Source of the DNA: Chloroflexota bacterium
GTDB taxonomy: Bacteria; Chloroflexota; Limnocylindria; QHBO01
Length of the DNA stretch: 64,000 nucleotides
Assembly (NCBI GenBank): GCA_003243965.1
Contig: QHBO01000016.1
Span: 225,826 to 289,825 of the forward strand
Direction of reading: 5' to 3'
Within the stretch, counting starts at the first letter, position 1. Each line of letters starts with the position of its first letter. Below the pieces are notes generated by a model, which saw only the letters and a program-made list of their open reading frames with translations, was not told the origin of the DNA and made no database searches. Made by a program: the position numbers and the translations under genes. Of the stretch, positions 33,293-41,903 are shown one piece after another.

Positions 33293-34177
33293 ATGCAGCG
33301 GCGGAACGTGCAGGCGCGGGGTCCGGAGCTGCGCTGGGGTGAGCGGACCTACGTGATGGGGATCATCAACGTCACCCCCGACTCATTTTCCGGCGACGGG
33401 ATCGCCCTGGAGGGGCGCCCCGCGGACGAGGTGGTGCAGGCTGCCGTCACGCAGGCCGAGCGCTTCGTGGCCGCCGGCGCGCAGATCCTCGACGTCGGGG
33501 CAGAGTCAACGCGTCCTGCGGCGGTGTACGGCGAGCACCCCCCGGTCGGGGCGGGTGCCGAGGCGGAGCGGGCGGCGCCGGTCGTCGCCGAGCTGGCGCG
33601 CCGATTCGCCGGACGCGCCCTGGTCAGCATCGACACCAGCAAGGGAGTCGTGGCGCAGGCCGCCCTGGAAGCGGGCGCGACGATTGTCAACGACGTGTGG
33701 GCAGCCAGTCGCGATCCCGGAACGGCCGAAGCGGCGGCCCGCCACGGTGCCCACCTGGTGCTGATGCACAACAAGGATCGGGCCGAGTATCCGGACGGGC
33801 TGATGGCGGAGATCATCGCCCACCTGTCCGCGGCGCTCGAGCGCGCGGCCGGCCTCGGCGTGTCACTGGATCGCCTGATCGTTGATCCAGGGATCGGGTT
33901 CGGCAAGTCGCCGGCGCAGTCGATCGAGGTCCTGCACCGACTCGCCGAGCTCAAGGTGCTCGCTACCCCGATCCTGGTCGGAACCAGCCGCAAGCGCTTC
34001 ATCGGCGAGATCCTGGGCGGTCTTCCTCCTGACGAGCGGCTGGAGGGCACCGCGGCGAGCGTGGCCCTGGCCATCGCGGCCGGCGCCGACGCGGTGCGCG
34101 TCCACGACGTGGCTGCGGTGGTGCGCACCGTCCGGGTCGCCGACGCGATCGTCCGACATCGGTCCCAGCTCGGCTAG
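33293..34177 (+). CDS. folP: Dihydropteroate synthase
   Basis: 294-residue TIM-barrel enzyme that joins p-aminobenzoate to the pterin diphosphate; the sulfonamide target. Signature MGIINVTPDSFSGDG near residue 19, then DVGAESTRPAA near 65, SIDTSKGVVAQAALEAGATIVNDV, LMHNKD and DPGIGFGKS near 200, and GTSRKRFIGEIL. All are typical. Part of folC-folP-folB. Confidence 0.95.
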   Translation: MQRRNVQARGPELRWGERTYVMGIINVTPDSFSGDGIALEGRPADEVVQAAVTQAERFVAAGAQILDVGAESTRPAAVYGEHPPVGAGAEAERAAPVVAELARRFAGRALVSIDTSKGVVAQAALEAGATIVNDVWAASRDPGTAEAAARHGAHLVLMHNKDRAEYPDGLMAEIIAHLSAALERAAGLGVSLDRLIVDPGIGFGKSPAQSIEVLHRLAELKVLATPILVGTSRKRFIGEILGGLPPDERLEGTAASVALAIAAGADAVRVHDVAAVVRTVRVADAIVRHRSQLG

Positions 34178-34185
34178 GCGCCACG

Positions 34186-34557
34186 ATGGCCGATGACGAC
34201 CGCATCTCGCTGATCGGGATTCGTGTGCTGGGGCGCCACGGGGTGCTGCCGCATGAACGCCTCGTCCCGCAGCCGTTCGAGATCGATGTCGTGCTGCGTG
34301 GCGACCTGTCGGCGGCGGCGGCCTCCGACGACCTGCGGCGGACGATCAACTATGGCCAAGTGTTCGAGGTGGTCACAGCGGTCGTCCGCGACGGCCACTA
34401 CGCGCTGATCGAGGCGCTCGCCGGAGCGATCGGGCGGGCGATCCTGGATCGCTGGCCGCTTCCCGAGGTTGAGGTCCGGGTTCGCAAACCCGATGCGCCG
34501 CTCCCCGGCCCGTTCGACCACGTGGAGGCCGCGTTGACGGTGCGCCGCGAGGCCTGA
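34186..34557 (+). CDS. folB: Dihydroneopterin aldolase
   Basis: 123-residue enzyme that converts dihydroneopterin to 6-hydroxymethyl-dihydropterin. Motifs: GIRVLGRHGVLPHER near the N-terminus, the INYGQVFEVV core, and VRVRKPDAPLPGPFD with the family KP. Last gene of the folate cluster; folK is not seen in the window. Convergent with htrA, with a 9-nt gap. Confidence 0.92.
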   Translation: MADDDRISLIGIRVLGRHGVLPHERLVPQPFEIDVVLRGDLSAAAASDDLRRTINYGQVFEVVTAVVRDGHYALIEALAGAIGRAILDRWPLPEVEVRVRKPDAPLPGPFDHVEAALTVRREA

Positions 34558-34566
34558 GCCACTCGC

Positions 34567-35853
34567 CTAGGGCAGCTCGCCGAGGGTGACGTCGACGTCG
34601 CGCGCGGTGCTCTGGCGCAGGACCCGGAGGGTGACGTCGTCCCCGGGGGCGTGCGGCAGGATCAGCGTCGAGAGGTCATGGCTGGCATCGATGCGGACGC
34701 CGTCCAACGCGACCAGCACGTCGGCTTCCTGCAAGCCCGCGCGGGCGGCCGGCGAACCGGGAACTACCGCCGGGTCGTTTCCGGAGGCGGCCCGCGCGAC
34801 CAGCGCCCCGTAGTCGACCGGCAGGTCCTTCTCGGCGGCGAGCGCCTTGGTGACCGGCTGGTAGTGGACGCCGATCCAGGGGCGCGCGATCTTCTTGCCG
34901 GCGACCGCCAGGCGCAGGATCGGCTTGGCCACGTCGATCGGAATCGCAAAGCCGATCCCCTGCGCGCTGGTCGCAACCGCGGTGTTGATCCCGATCACCT
35001 GGCCGCCGCTGTTGAGCAGCGGTCCGCCGGAGTTCCCAGGGTTGATGGCGGCATCGGTCTGGATCAGGTTGTTCAGCTGGTCCGCCCCCGTCTGGGACGT
35101 GCTGCCCGCGGGGATCTGGCGCCCCAGGCCGGAGATAACGCCGCTGGTGACCGTGTTCTGGTAGTCGCCCAGCGGATTACCGATGGCGATCGCCACCTGG
35201 CCCGGTCGCAGCGCGGCGCTGCTGCCCAGCGGAGCGACCGGCAGCCCGGTGCCATCGATCTTCAGGATGGCGAGGTCGGTCAGCGTGTCGGTGCCCGCCA
35301 CCCGGGCGTCGAACGTCCGCGTGTCGTTCAGCACCACCCGGAGGGTGTCGGCACCGCTCACCACGTGCTTGTTGGTCAGGATCCATCCGTTCGCATCGAA
35401 GATGAAGCCGGAGCCAGACCCCTGCCCCTTTCCGAACAGCCCGTTGCTCTGCGTGACGATGGTGACAACCGACGGAGCGACCTTCTGGACCGCGCTGATC
35501 ACCGCGGACGACTCGTCGATCCGAACCGGGGCGGCGGCGCCCGACGCGGCCCCGCCCGCGATGGGGACTCCCCCCGATTGGGGGCGGATCAGGTCGGCGA
35601 CCGCGAGGGCGCTGAGTCCGCCGGAGGCCAGGCCGACCACCAGTGCGACCGCCATGATGGTCAGCAGGCTCGGGCCGCGGCGCACGGCCACCGGGGCCGC
35701 GCTGACCGGCGGTCGGCTCGACCATGCGGGCGCCGCGTGCCATCCTGCGGCAGGCGGCGGCGAACCCGCCGACGGCCCGTAGCGCTGGTACTCGAGCGGC
35801 TGGGTCTCCCCCGGGTCGATCACCGATCCCCGCGGGCGCGAGTCCTTGGACAC
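34567..35853 (-). CDS. HtrA/DegP-type membrane-anchored serine protease
   Basis: 428 residues, GTG start. A Pro-rich cytoplasmic N-terminus, one membrane anchor (LLTIMAVALVVGLASGGLSALAV, residues 63-85), then a trypsin-like domain with catalytic triad LTNKHVV, TLTDLAIL and NPGNSGGPLL, and a C-terminal PDZ domain (GVHYQPVTKALAAE through DVLVALDGVRI). It acts on misfolded envelope proteins. Located downstream of a two-component system on the same strand, across an 82-nt gap. Confidence 0.92.
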   Translation of the reverse strand: MSKDSRPRGSVIDPGETQPLEYQRYGPSAGSPPPAAGWHAAPAWSSRPPVSAAPVAVRRGPSLLTIMAVALVVGLASGGLSALAVADLIRPQSGGVPIAGGAASGAAAPVRIDESSAVISAVQKVAPSVVTIVTQSNGLFGKGQGSGSGFIFDANGWILTNKHVVSGADTLRVVLNDTRTFDARVAGTDTLTDLAILKIDGTGLPVAPLGSSAALRPGQVAIAIGNPLGDYQNTVTSGVISGLGRQIPAGSTSQTGADQLNNLIQTDAAINPGNSGGPLLNSGGQVIGINTAVATSAQGIGFAIPIDVAKPILRLAVAGKKIARPWIGVHYQPVTKALAAEKDLPVDYGALVARAASGNDPAVVPGSPAARAGLQEADVLVALDGVRIDASHDLSTLILPHAPGDDVTLRVLRQSTARDVDVTLGELP

Positions 35854-35935
35854 TGGTGCTGGGTTCCTCGTCAGGTCTGTGTCGGCCGATCTTGGCCCGC
35901 GGTCGTTGCGGGCAGCGGAGTGCCTGGGTGAAGTT

Positions 35936-37480
35936 TCATTGATCTTCCCTCGCCGCGGTCGGCGCGACCGGGCGAGCGAGACGACGTCTCACACGATCCG
36001 GCCGGACGCTCGTGGCGTCCGCTGCGGGCGGCGGCGAGGGTGCGGCGACCGCGCGCCGAGGCAGGTGGACCCGGAACGTGGCACCCTCCCCGACCATGCT
36101 GGCCACCTCGATCCGGCCGTCGTGCATCTCCACGATCGAGCGCACGATCGCCAGGCCCAGGCCGCTCCCCGAGGCGCGCGCCTCCCCGACGTTCGTCCCC
36201 CGGTAGAAGCGCTCGAAGACATGCGGCAGCTCCTCCTCGCGGATGCCGGGACCGGTGTCGCTCACCTCGACCGTCACATCATCCCGCCCGGCCACCACCC
36301 GAACCATCACCTGGCCGCCGGGGGGAGTGAACTTCAGCGCGTTGCCGATCAGGTTCGTCGCCAGCTGGATCATGCGTTCGCGGTCATAGCGGATCTGAAC
36401 GGGCCGCGCGGGAACCTCTGAGGTGAGCGCCACCTGCCGGGTCTCGGCGATCTCGGCATGCGCCTCCACGGCGGCCCGGATCGGCTCACGCACGTCACCG
36501 ATGGTCATCTCGAGCGGAATGATCCCGGCCTCGATCCGCGACAGGTCGAGGAGGTTGTTGGCCAGCCACTCGAGGCGTGCCAGCTGGTCGCGCGAGCGGT
36601 CCAGGAACTCGTGCCGCGTGCCGTCGTCGATCTCCCCTTCGCGCTGCAGCTCGGTGAACATGCGCAGGGCGGCGATCGGGGTGCGCAGCTCGTGGCTCAC
36701 GTCGGCGATGAACTCACGCAGGCGGTCACGATCCGCCTCGAGGAGCCGGAGCGACTCCGAGAGACGCTCGGCCATCTGGTTGAACTGCGCCCCCAGTTGG
36801 TCGACCTCCACGATGCCCGATGGATGCGTCCGCTCGTCCAGCTGCCCCTGCGCGAGCCGCCGCGAGATGCGCTGCAGCTTGGCGAGCGGGATGGTGAGCT
36901 GGCGTGCGAGGAGGAGCCCGATCAGGAGTGACACGGCGAGCGCCAGGACCCCCACGCCGAGAAGTGCGCTGCGCACCTCGGCCAGCGTCTGCGCGCGAGA
37001 CGTGAACGGGCTCGAAACGACCACGTGCAGCGCGAGTATCTGCTGGCCAGGCGCGGTGCGCGGTGGGTCCGGATCGGGCAGCACGATCGCCACGTCCGTG
37101 CTGGCGGGCTGAACGGCGGGGTCGGGACGCAGCCCCTCGGAGGTCAGCTGCGAGATGTTCGACGGCTCGGCACGAGCCGCCAGCGAGCCGTCGCGCTTGT
37201 TGTAGACCGCCACCGATCCCTGCGCCACGCGGTCGGCAACCAGCTGAGCGATGTCGTGGATCAGCTTCCCCTCGCGGAGCTCGCGGTTCTCCAGCTGCGA
37301 CTGGTCAGCGGTGGTCCCCGACGCGTCGAGGGCGGCCTTCTTGATCAGATCGGCGGTGGCCTTGGCGGCGCCGTCGAGCCGGCTCTCGGCCTGCTCCTGG
37401 AAGTAGCCCGGCAGGATCTCGTTGAGCGCCAGCCCCAGGATCAGGAGGGCGATCAGCGCCACGCTGGCCACGGCGGCCAC
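35936..37480 (-). CDS. Sensor histidine kinase (HAMP, PhoR-like)
   Basis: 514 residues from GTG 37480. First membrane span at the very N-terminus (VASVALIALLILGLAL), a periplasmic sensor of about 150 residues, second span (LLGVGVLALAVSLLIGLLLA), HAMP (RQLTIPLAKLQRISRRLAQG), HisKA with phospho-acceptor ADVSHELRTPI, and an HATPase domain with NLIGNALKF, SDTGPGI and GSGLGLAIV. Start is uncertain: no ATG, GTG or TTG exists between the regulator stop and 37480 in frame, so a rare CTG at 37495 is possible. Follows its response regulator. Confidence 0.85.
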   Translation of the reverse strand: MAAVASVALIALLILGLALNEILPGYFQEQAESRLDGAAKATADLIKKAALDASGTTADQSQLENRELREGKLIHDIAQLVADRVAQGSVAVYNKRDGSLAARAEPSNISQLTSEGLRPDPAVQPASTDVAIVLPDPDPPRTAPGQQILALHVVVSSPFTSRAQTLAEVRSALLGVGVLALAVSLLIGLLLARQLTIPLAKLQRISRRLAQGQLDERTHPSGIVEVDQLGAQFNQMAERLSESLRLLEADRDRLREFIADVSHELRTPIAALRMFTELQREGEIDDGTRHEFLDRSRDQLARLEWLANNLLDLSRIEAGIIPLEMTIGDVREPIRAAVEAHAEIAETRQVALTSEVPARPVQIRYDRERMIQLATNLIGNALKFTPPGGQVMVRVVAGRDDVTVEVSDTGPGIREEELPHVFERFYRGTNVGEARASGSGLGLAIVRSIVEMHDGRIEVASMVGEGATFRVHLPRRAVAAPSPPPAADATSVRPDRVRRRLARPVAPTAAREDQ

Positions 37481-37523
37481 AAACCGAACATCCAGACGCG
37501 CGAAGAAGCCGCGTGCCGTCGAC

Positions 37524-38219
37524 TCAGTCCTCGCTGAAGGCGTACCCCACCCCTCGCACCGTCCTGATGTACCGCGGCTGGGCAGGATCCGGCTCGATCT
37601 TGTCGCGGATGTGGCTGATGTGCACGTTGATCGTGCGCTCGTCCTGCTCCAGCGCGTCGTAGTCACGTACCAGCTCGAGCAGCTGGCTGCGGGTGTACAC
37701 CCGCCCGGGACGCGAAGCGAGGTGACGCAGCAGGTCGAACTCGGTCGCGGTCAGGCTGAGCCGCTCGGTGTCGCGCGTGACGCGACGGCGTTCGAGGTCG
37801 ATCACCAGGTCGCCGCGGCGCAGCACGCGTCCGGTCTGCGTGTCGGCAAGCTCCCCGTAGGCCCGGCGGAGGAGCGCCTTCACGCGGCTGACCAGCTCGC
37901 GAACGCTGAACGGCTTCACGAGGTAGTCATCGGCACCGACCTCGAGGCCAACCACCTTGTCGACCTCATCGGCGCGCGCGGTGAGGAAGATGATCGGCGC
38001 CTTCGTCTGGGCCCGCAGACGGCGGCACACCTCGAAGCCGTCGATGCCCGGCAGGCGGACGTCGAGCACCACCAGGTCGGGAGCGAGGTCCTGGAAGCGC
38101 TGGAGCGCCTCCTCGCCGGTGGCGACGACCTGGGCCGTGTAGCCCTCGCGCTCGAGCGCAACCTGCACGCCCCGGGCGACGGCGGGCTCGTCCTCGACGA
38201 TCATGATGTTGCCGGACAC
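37524..38219 (-). CDS. OmpR-family response regulator
   Basis: 231 residues. Receiver domain with IMIVEDEP, phospho-Asp in VVLDVRLPGIDG, and VKPF lysine; winged-helix output from about residue 135 (VIDLERRRVTRD, SLTATEFDLLRHLASRPGRVY, RTINVHISHIRDKIE, IRTVRGVGYAF). GTG at 38219 is preferred because a perfect TATAAT ends 6 nt upstream, placing the transcription start at the GTG itself. The kinase gene follows immediately. Confidence 0.92.
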   Translation of the reverse strand: MSGNIMIVEDEPAVARGVQVALEREGYTAQVVATGEEALQRFQDLAPDLVVLDVRLPGIDGFEVCRRLRAQTKAPIIFLTARADEVDKVVGLEVGADDYLVKPFSVRELVSRVKALLRRAYGELADTQTGRVLRRGDLVIDLERRRVTRDTERLSLTATEFDLLRHLASRPGRVYTRSQLLELVRDYDALEQDERTINVHISHIRDKIEPDPAQPRYIRTVRGVGYAFSED

Positions 38220-38225
38220 CCCGTG

Positions 38226-38231
38226 ATTATA
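38226..38231 (-). promoter_or_regulatory. TATAAT -10 of a leaderless response-regulator transcript
   Basis: Perfect TATAAT on the minus strand. With a usual 6-7 nt to the transcription start, the mRNA would begin at or next to the GTG at 38219. No good -35. Confidence 0.6.
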
Positions 38232-38264
38232 GGAACCCGTCGCAGCGACCCGGGGTGACCGTGT

Positions 38265-38293
38265 TTGCGGCACGTCTGGCCCGCTGGTACGAT
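38265..38293 (+). promoter_or_regulatory. Promoter of the L25 gene
   Basis: TTGCGG (38265-38270), 17-nt spacer and TACGAT (38288-38293), with only 9 nt to the ATG, so the transcript is leaderless or nearly so. Confidence 0.6.
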
Positions 38294-38302
38294 CCGGCCC
38301 CC

Positions 38303-38983
38303 ATGGCACTCGAAATCGCGCCCGACGCGCGCACCGTCACCGGCAAAGCCAGTAAGCGCCTGCGCCGCAACGGCCTCGTCCCAGGCGTCGTGTTCGGCAA
38401 GGGACGCGAGTCGATGCCGGTCCAGATCGAGGCGCGCAGCTTCGAGGCACTCTACCGCGAGGCCGGCCGCACCAGCATCATCCGGCTCACGACGCCCGGG
38501 GCGAGCCGGGCGACGAGCGTGATCATCAAGAGCGTCCAGCGCCAGCCGATCACCGGGCAGGCGCTGCATGTCGACTTCTTCGTCGTGGACCTCAAGCACG
38601 AGATGCAGGCGGACGTGCCCCTCGTCTTCACCGGCGAGGCGCCCGCGATCGAACAGTTCGGCGGGGTCCTGTTCACCCAACTCGACCATCTGCGCGTCCG
38701 CGCGCTGCCGGCGGACATCCCCCACGAGGTGAGCGTAGATCTGTCACCGCTGGTCGACCTCGAAACGGCGATCCACGTCCGCGACCTGGTGGTCGACGAC
38801 AGCAAGGTGCACGTGCTCAACGATCCCGATGAGCTCGTGGCGCGCGTCGCCCCGCCGCGCGTCGAAGAAGAGCCCGAGGTGCCAGAGGCGGAGGCCGCGG
38901 GTGAGGGTGAGGAGCCGGCTGACGAGGAGGCTGAGACCGCCGAGGGCGAGGGGGCCTCGGGCCGCGACCAGGCCGGCGCCTAG
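38303..38983 (+). CDS. rplY: Ribosomal protein bL25, long Ctc/TL5 form
   Basis: 226 residues. N-terminal 5S-rRNA-binding domain (GKASKRLRRNGLVPGVVFGKG, VHVDFF region as LHVDFFVV) plus the C-terminal Ctc/TL5 domain (VPLVFTGEAPAIEQFGG, LPADIPHEVSVDLSPL) and a highly acidic tail (EPEVPEAEAAGEGEEPADEE). Long-form L25 occurs in many non-enterobacterial phyla and is linked to stress. Divergent from the response regulator, sharing an 83-bp promoter region. Confidence 0.93.
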   Translation: MALEIAPDARTVTGKASKRLRRNGLVPGVVFGKGRESMPVQIEARSFEALYREAGRTSIIRLTTPGASRATSVIIKSVQRQPITGQALHVDFFVVDLKHEMQADVPLVFTGEAPAIEQFGGVLFTQLDHLRVRALPADIPHEVSVDLSPLVDLETAIHVRDLVVDDSKVHVLNDPDELVARVAPPRVEEEPEVPEAEAAGEGEEPADEEAETAEGEGASGRDQAGA

Positions 38984-39013
38984 CCCGCAGCGGAACCGGT
39001 AGGGGGCCGACGG

Positions 39014-39361
39014 CTAGCGAATCGCCCGATAACGCCGCTCGCCGGTGCGCGGGTCGATCAGCACCTCCATCAGCCGATGGCTCGTCGGATCGACGAAGCG
39101 CTCCGCCGTCACCTGGAACCGCGGGTCGACGGTCTCGCCGGTCTCGCCGCCGCCCGGCCCGGGGGGAGCCGAGTCGGTCTCGGCGGCCTGCGATCGGTAT
39201 CGGGACCGCTCGAACGTGACGGCGACCACCATGACGCCGCCGGTGAGAATCGCCCAGGCCGCGCCCGGCAGGCCCGACCAACCGGTGGCCAGCGCCGCGA
39301 GACCACCGAGCATCGTGAGCGCGCCGGCGGCGCCGACCACGATCCGGACGATGGTCGCCAT
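39014..39361 (-). CDS. Small membrane protein
   Basis: 115 residues with two membrane spans (VRIVVGAAGALTMLGGLAALA and AAWAILTGGVMVVAVTF) and a hydrophilic tail containing LMEVLIDPRTGERRYRAIR. No family recognised. It lies 6 nt after the YbjQ gene on the same strand. Confidence 0.55.
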   Translation of the reverse strand: MATIVRIVVGAAGALTMLGGLAALATGWSGLPGAAWAILTGGVMVVAVTFERSRYRSQAAETDSAPPGPGGGETGETVDPRFQVTAERFVDPTSHRLMEVLIDPRTGERRYRAIR

Positions 39362-39367
39362 CGGTCG

Positions 39368-39715
39368 CTACTCGGTGGCGGGCTGCGGCGCGGCCGAATC
39401 GGGCGCCACCACCACGGCGGTGCCGTACGCGACGATCTCGGTCATCGTGTTCCCCAGCTCGGAGCTGTCGAAGCGCATCGAGATCACCGCGTTGGCACCC
39501 ATCACCGTCGCGTTCTGGATCATCCGGTCGAGGGCCTGGCGCCGGGTGTCCTCGAGGAGCTGGGTGTACTCGTGGATCTCGCCTCCGACCAGCGAACGCA
39601 GGCTGGCCGCGATATTCCCTCCCAGCCCACGGCTGCGGACCACGAGGCCAAAGGTCTGACCCTTCGTCTCCGCCACACGCTGGCCGGCGATGAAGGGTGC
39701 GGTGCTGACGATCAC
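39368..39715 (-). CDS. YbjQ/DUF74-family protein
   Basis: 115 residues, start GTG at 39715 chosen for the AGGAGG 7-8 nt upstream. Typical YbjQ sequence: VIVSTAPFIAGQRV, GQTFGLVVRSRGLG, GNIAASLRSLVGGEIHEYTQLLEDTRRQAL, MGANAVISMRFDSSE and VAYGTAVVV. The family forms pentameric barrels proposed to bind heavy metals; function is unproven. Followed by a small membrane protein gene. Confidence 0.85.
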   Translation of the reverse strand: MIVSTAPFIAGQRVAETKGQTFGLVVRSRGLGGNIAASLRSLVGGEIHEYTQLLEDTRRQALDRMIQNATVMGANAVISMRFDSSELGNTMTEIVAYGTAVVVAPDSAAPQPATE

Positions 39716-39846
39716 GGTCGTGCCTCCTGCGGCGCGGGCGGAGTGGGCGGAGTGGGCAGCTCCGAATTGTAGGGGCCGGTCGGCGGAGCTTGCTCGCACA
39801 CCGGCTCGGCGCGTTCCGGGGCCCGGCTGAAGGCCATACTGTCGCC

Positions 39847-40464
39847 GTGGACCAGAGCGAGCCGATGGATGCGTTTCGTGGGACCTCGACCGCGGACGCC
39901 GGGGGCGCGGCCGACAGGCTGTGGCCACTGATCCGCGTCCGCCAGGTCCGCCAGTTCACCGAGGAGCCGGTATCGGACCAGGAGCTCGGAGCATTGGCCG
40001 ATGTGGCGCGCTGGTCTGGGAGCAGTCGCAACACGCAGCCCTGGCGCTTCATCGTCATCCGCGAGGTGCAGACGATCGGCGCGATCGCCGCTGCCTCGCT
40101 GCCGCAGACGCGATCGCTGGTGACCGCGTCTGCCGCGATCGCGATCACGATGCCCAGCCAGCCCGGGAGCGCGGTCTCCTTCGCCTACGATGAGGGGCGC
40201 GCCGCTGAACGGATCCTGATCGGTGCGCACCTGCTCGGCCTGGGTGCCGCCATTGCCTGGCTCGTGCCCGACGCCCGTCCGGCCGTTGCCGCCCTGCTCG
40301 GTCTGCCCGCGGAACGCAGCGTCCGGACGATCGTGGCCCTTGGCCATCCGAGCGAAGCGGGGGCCCGCCGGAAATCGGCCCCGGGCCGGGCGCGGCTGCC
40401 GCGCGACGAGGTGGTCTTCAACGAGCGATGGCCATCCGAGACGCCGGGCTCGCGCGGTGACTAG
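39847..40464 (+). CDS. Nitroreductase-family protein
   Basis: 205 residues, GTG start with CATACT 6 nt upstream. FMN-binding motifs: IRVRQVRQFTEEPVS near residue 30 and ARWSGSSRNTQPWRFIVI near 52; the C-terminal TIVALGHPSE is typical. A flavin NAD(P)H-dependent reductase of unknown substrate. Its stop overlaps the convergent BNR-repeat gene by 4 nt. Confidence 0.85.
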   Translation: MDQSEPMDAFRGTSTADAGGAADRLWPLIRVRQVRQFTEEPVSDQELGALADVARWSGSSRNTQPWRFIVIREVQTIGAIAAASLPQTRSLVTASAAIAITMPSQPGSAVSFAYDEGRAAERILIGAHLLGLGAAIAWLVPDARPAVAALLGLPAERSVRTIVALGHPSEAGARRKSAPGRARLPRDEVVFNERWPSETPGSRGD

Positions 40465-41765
40465 CGGGAGCGGGTGTACCAGACGTTGCCCGGGCCCGCG
40501 TAGCTGTTCCCGGCGCCCCAGATCGCGTGGGTCCGACCCGTTCCGTCGATCTCCATCTCGAAGTAGTCGCCATACGGCTGCAGGAACCCGGTGTTGAACA
40601 GGTACGCGTAGCCGGGCACGAACGTCGACAGCCGTTGGTCGGTGCTCCACGTCCGGCCCCCGTCCTTAGAGGAGCGCGTGAAGGTGTTCCATCGGGCGGT
40701 CGGATCGTTGCCGCCGGCATCATGGCCCCTGCGGTCATCCATCCAGCCGATGCGCACGTCGCCATTCCCCGTGGCGACGATCGCCGGGAAGACGTTGTTG
40801 GCGCCGTATGGTGCCGGCGACACGTCGACCGGCCTGGTCCACGAGACTCCGTGATTCGTGGACCGGGCGAAGTAGAGGCGCTGTGGCGCGCCGGGCCTCC
40901 GGTTGGCGTTCCAGAGCAGGTAGACATTGTCCCGGCCGTCCACGACGAGCGCCATCTGCGCACCCCAGTAGTCCCAGCCGCCACACCGGCAGTCGCGGGC
41001 GATCTGCGAGACGTCGATGACCGAGGTGCGCCAGCTGCGGCCGCCGCGTGCCGATGTCGTGAGATACAGGTTGATCGGTCCCTTCGGTCGCGCCGGTCGC
41101 TCGACTCCGTTCCAGGCGAAATACACGCGACCCTCCGAGTCGACGGTACCGCCACTTCCCAGCGACTCGCCGAGCTCGCGCGTGCTCTCCAGTGGCTGCC
41201 GCACGGTCCAGGTTCGCCCGCCGTCATGCGAGGCCGAGACGAAGATGTGGTAGCCAGCGTGGTAGGCCAGGTACACATCCTTCCCCCGCACCGCCAGGAT
41301 CTCCTTGTCGGTTCCACGCTCGAGGTGCTCGGTGAGCACCACGCGCCATGTCCTTCCGAAGTCGGTGGAGCGGGCGACGTACTGGCTCGCCTTGTTGCCC
41401 TGCATGAAGGCCGCATACACGGTCCGACCGTCCGCCGGGTCGACCACGATCTGCGGGTCGTCCTGCCGCTGCCTGGAGGGGGCGATGGGGCGCGGTGTCG
41501 ACCACGTGGCTCCGCCGTCGCCGGAAACCTGCAGCTCGGAGTGCGGGCTCGCGCATCCAGGGCAGGCGGGATCGTTCCCGTAGTGCGAGTAGAGCACGTA
41601 CATGTGGCCGGCCCGGTCCGCCGCGATCGCCGGTTCCCAGTCATCTCCGGCAGGGAAGCCGAGACGCAGCGGGGCGCGGAACGCGGAGGGCGGAGCGGCT
41701 GCTCCGACGAGGAGGATCGCGGCAGCGGCCAGGGCAGCACCGCGGAGCCGTAACGAGGACACCAT
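40461..41765 (-). CDS. Secreted BNR/sialidase-fold repeat protein
   Basis: 434 residues with signal peptide (ALAAAAILLVGAAAPPSA) and six or more Asp-box-type units such as SGDGGATWS, STDFGRTWR, SHDGGRTWT, SARGGRSWR, STNHGVSWT and SKDGGRTWS. This is the six-bladed sialidase-like propeller. Arginines of sialidase catalysis are not obvious, so binding or hydrolysis cannot be decided. Paired Cys in CPGCAS and CRCGGW. Confidence 0.8.
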   Translation of the reverse strand: MVSSLRLRGAALAAAAILLVGAAAPPSAFRAPLRLGFPAGDDWEPAIAADRAGHMYVLYSHYGNDPACPGCASPHSELQVSGDGGATWSTPRPIAPSRQRQDDPQIVVDPADGRTVYAAFMQGNKASQYVARSTDFGRTWRVVLTEHLERGTDKEILAVRGKDVYLAYHAGYHIFVSASHDGGRTWTVRQPLESTRELGESLGSGGTVDSEGRVYFAWNGVERPARPKGPINLYLTTSARGGRSWRTSVIDVSQIARDCRCGGWDYWGAQMALVVDGRDNVYLLWNANRRPGAPQRLYFARSTNHGVSWTRPVDVSPAPYGANNVFPAIVATGNGDVRIGWMDDRRGHDAGGNDPTARWNTFTRSSKDGGRTWSTDQRLSTFVPGYAYLFNTGFLQPYGDYFEMEIDGTGRTHAIWGAGNSYAGPGNVWYTRSR

Positions 41766-41903
41766 CCACCTCTCTCTTGCTGGAAGCGCGATGCTGCGCG
41801 GGCCTGGTGCGTCCAGTCAATGGCAATCGCACCGAACCCGGCGGATGAGGGCGTCCTGCGTTGCGTCGGCGCACCACCTGGTCCCGGTCTAGAATCCGAA
41901 CGA

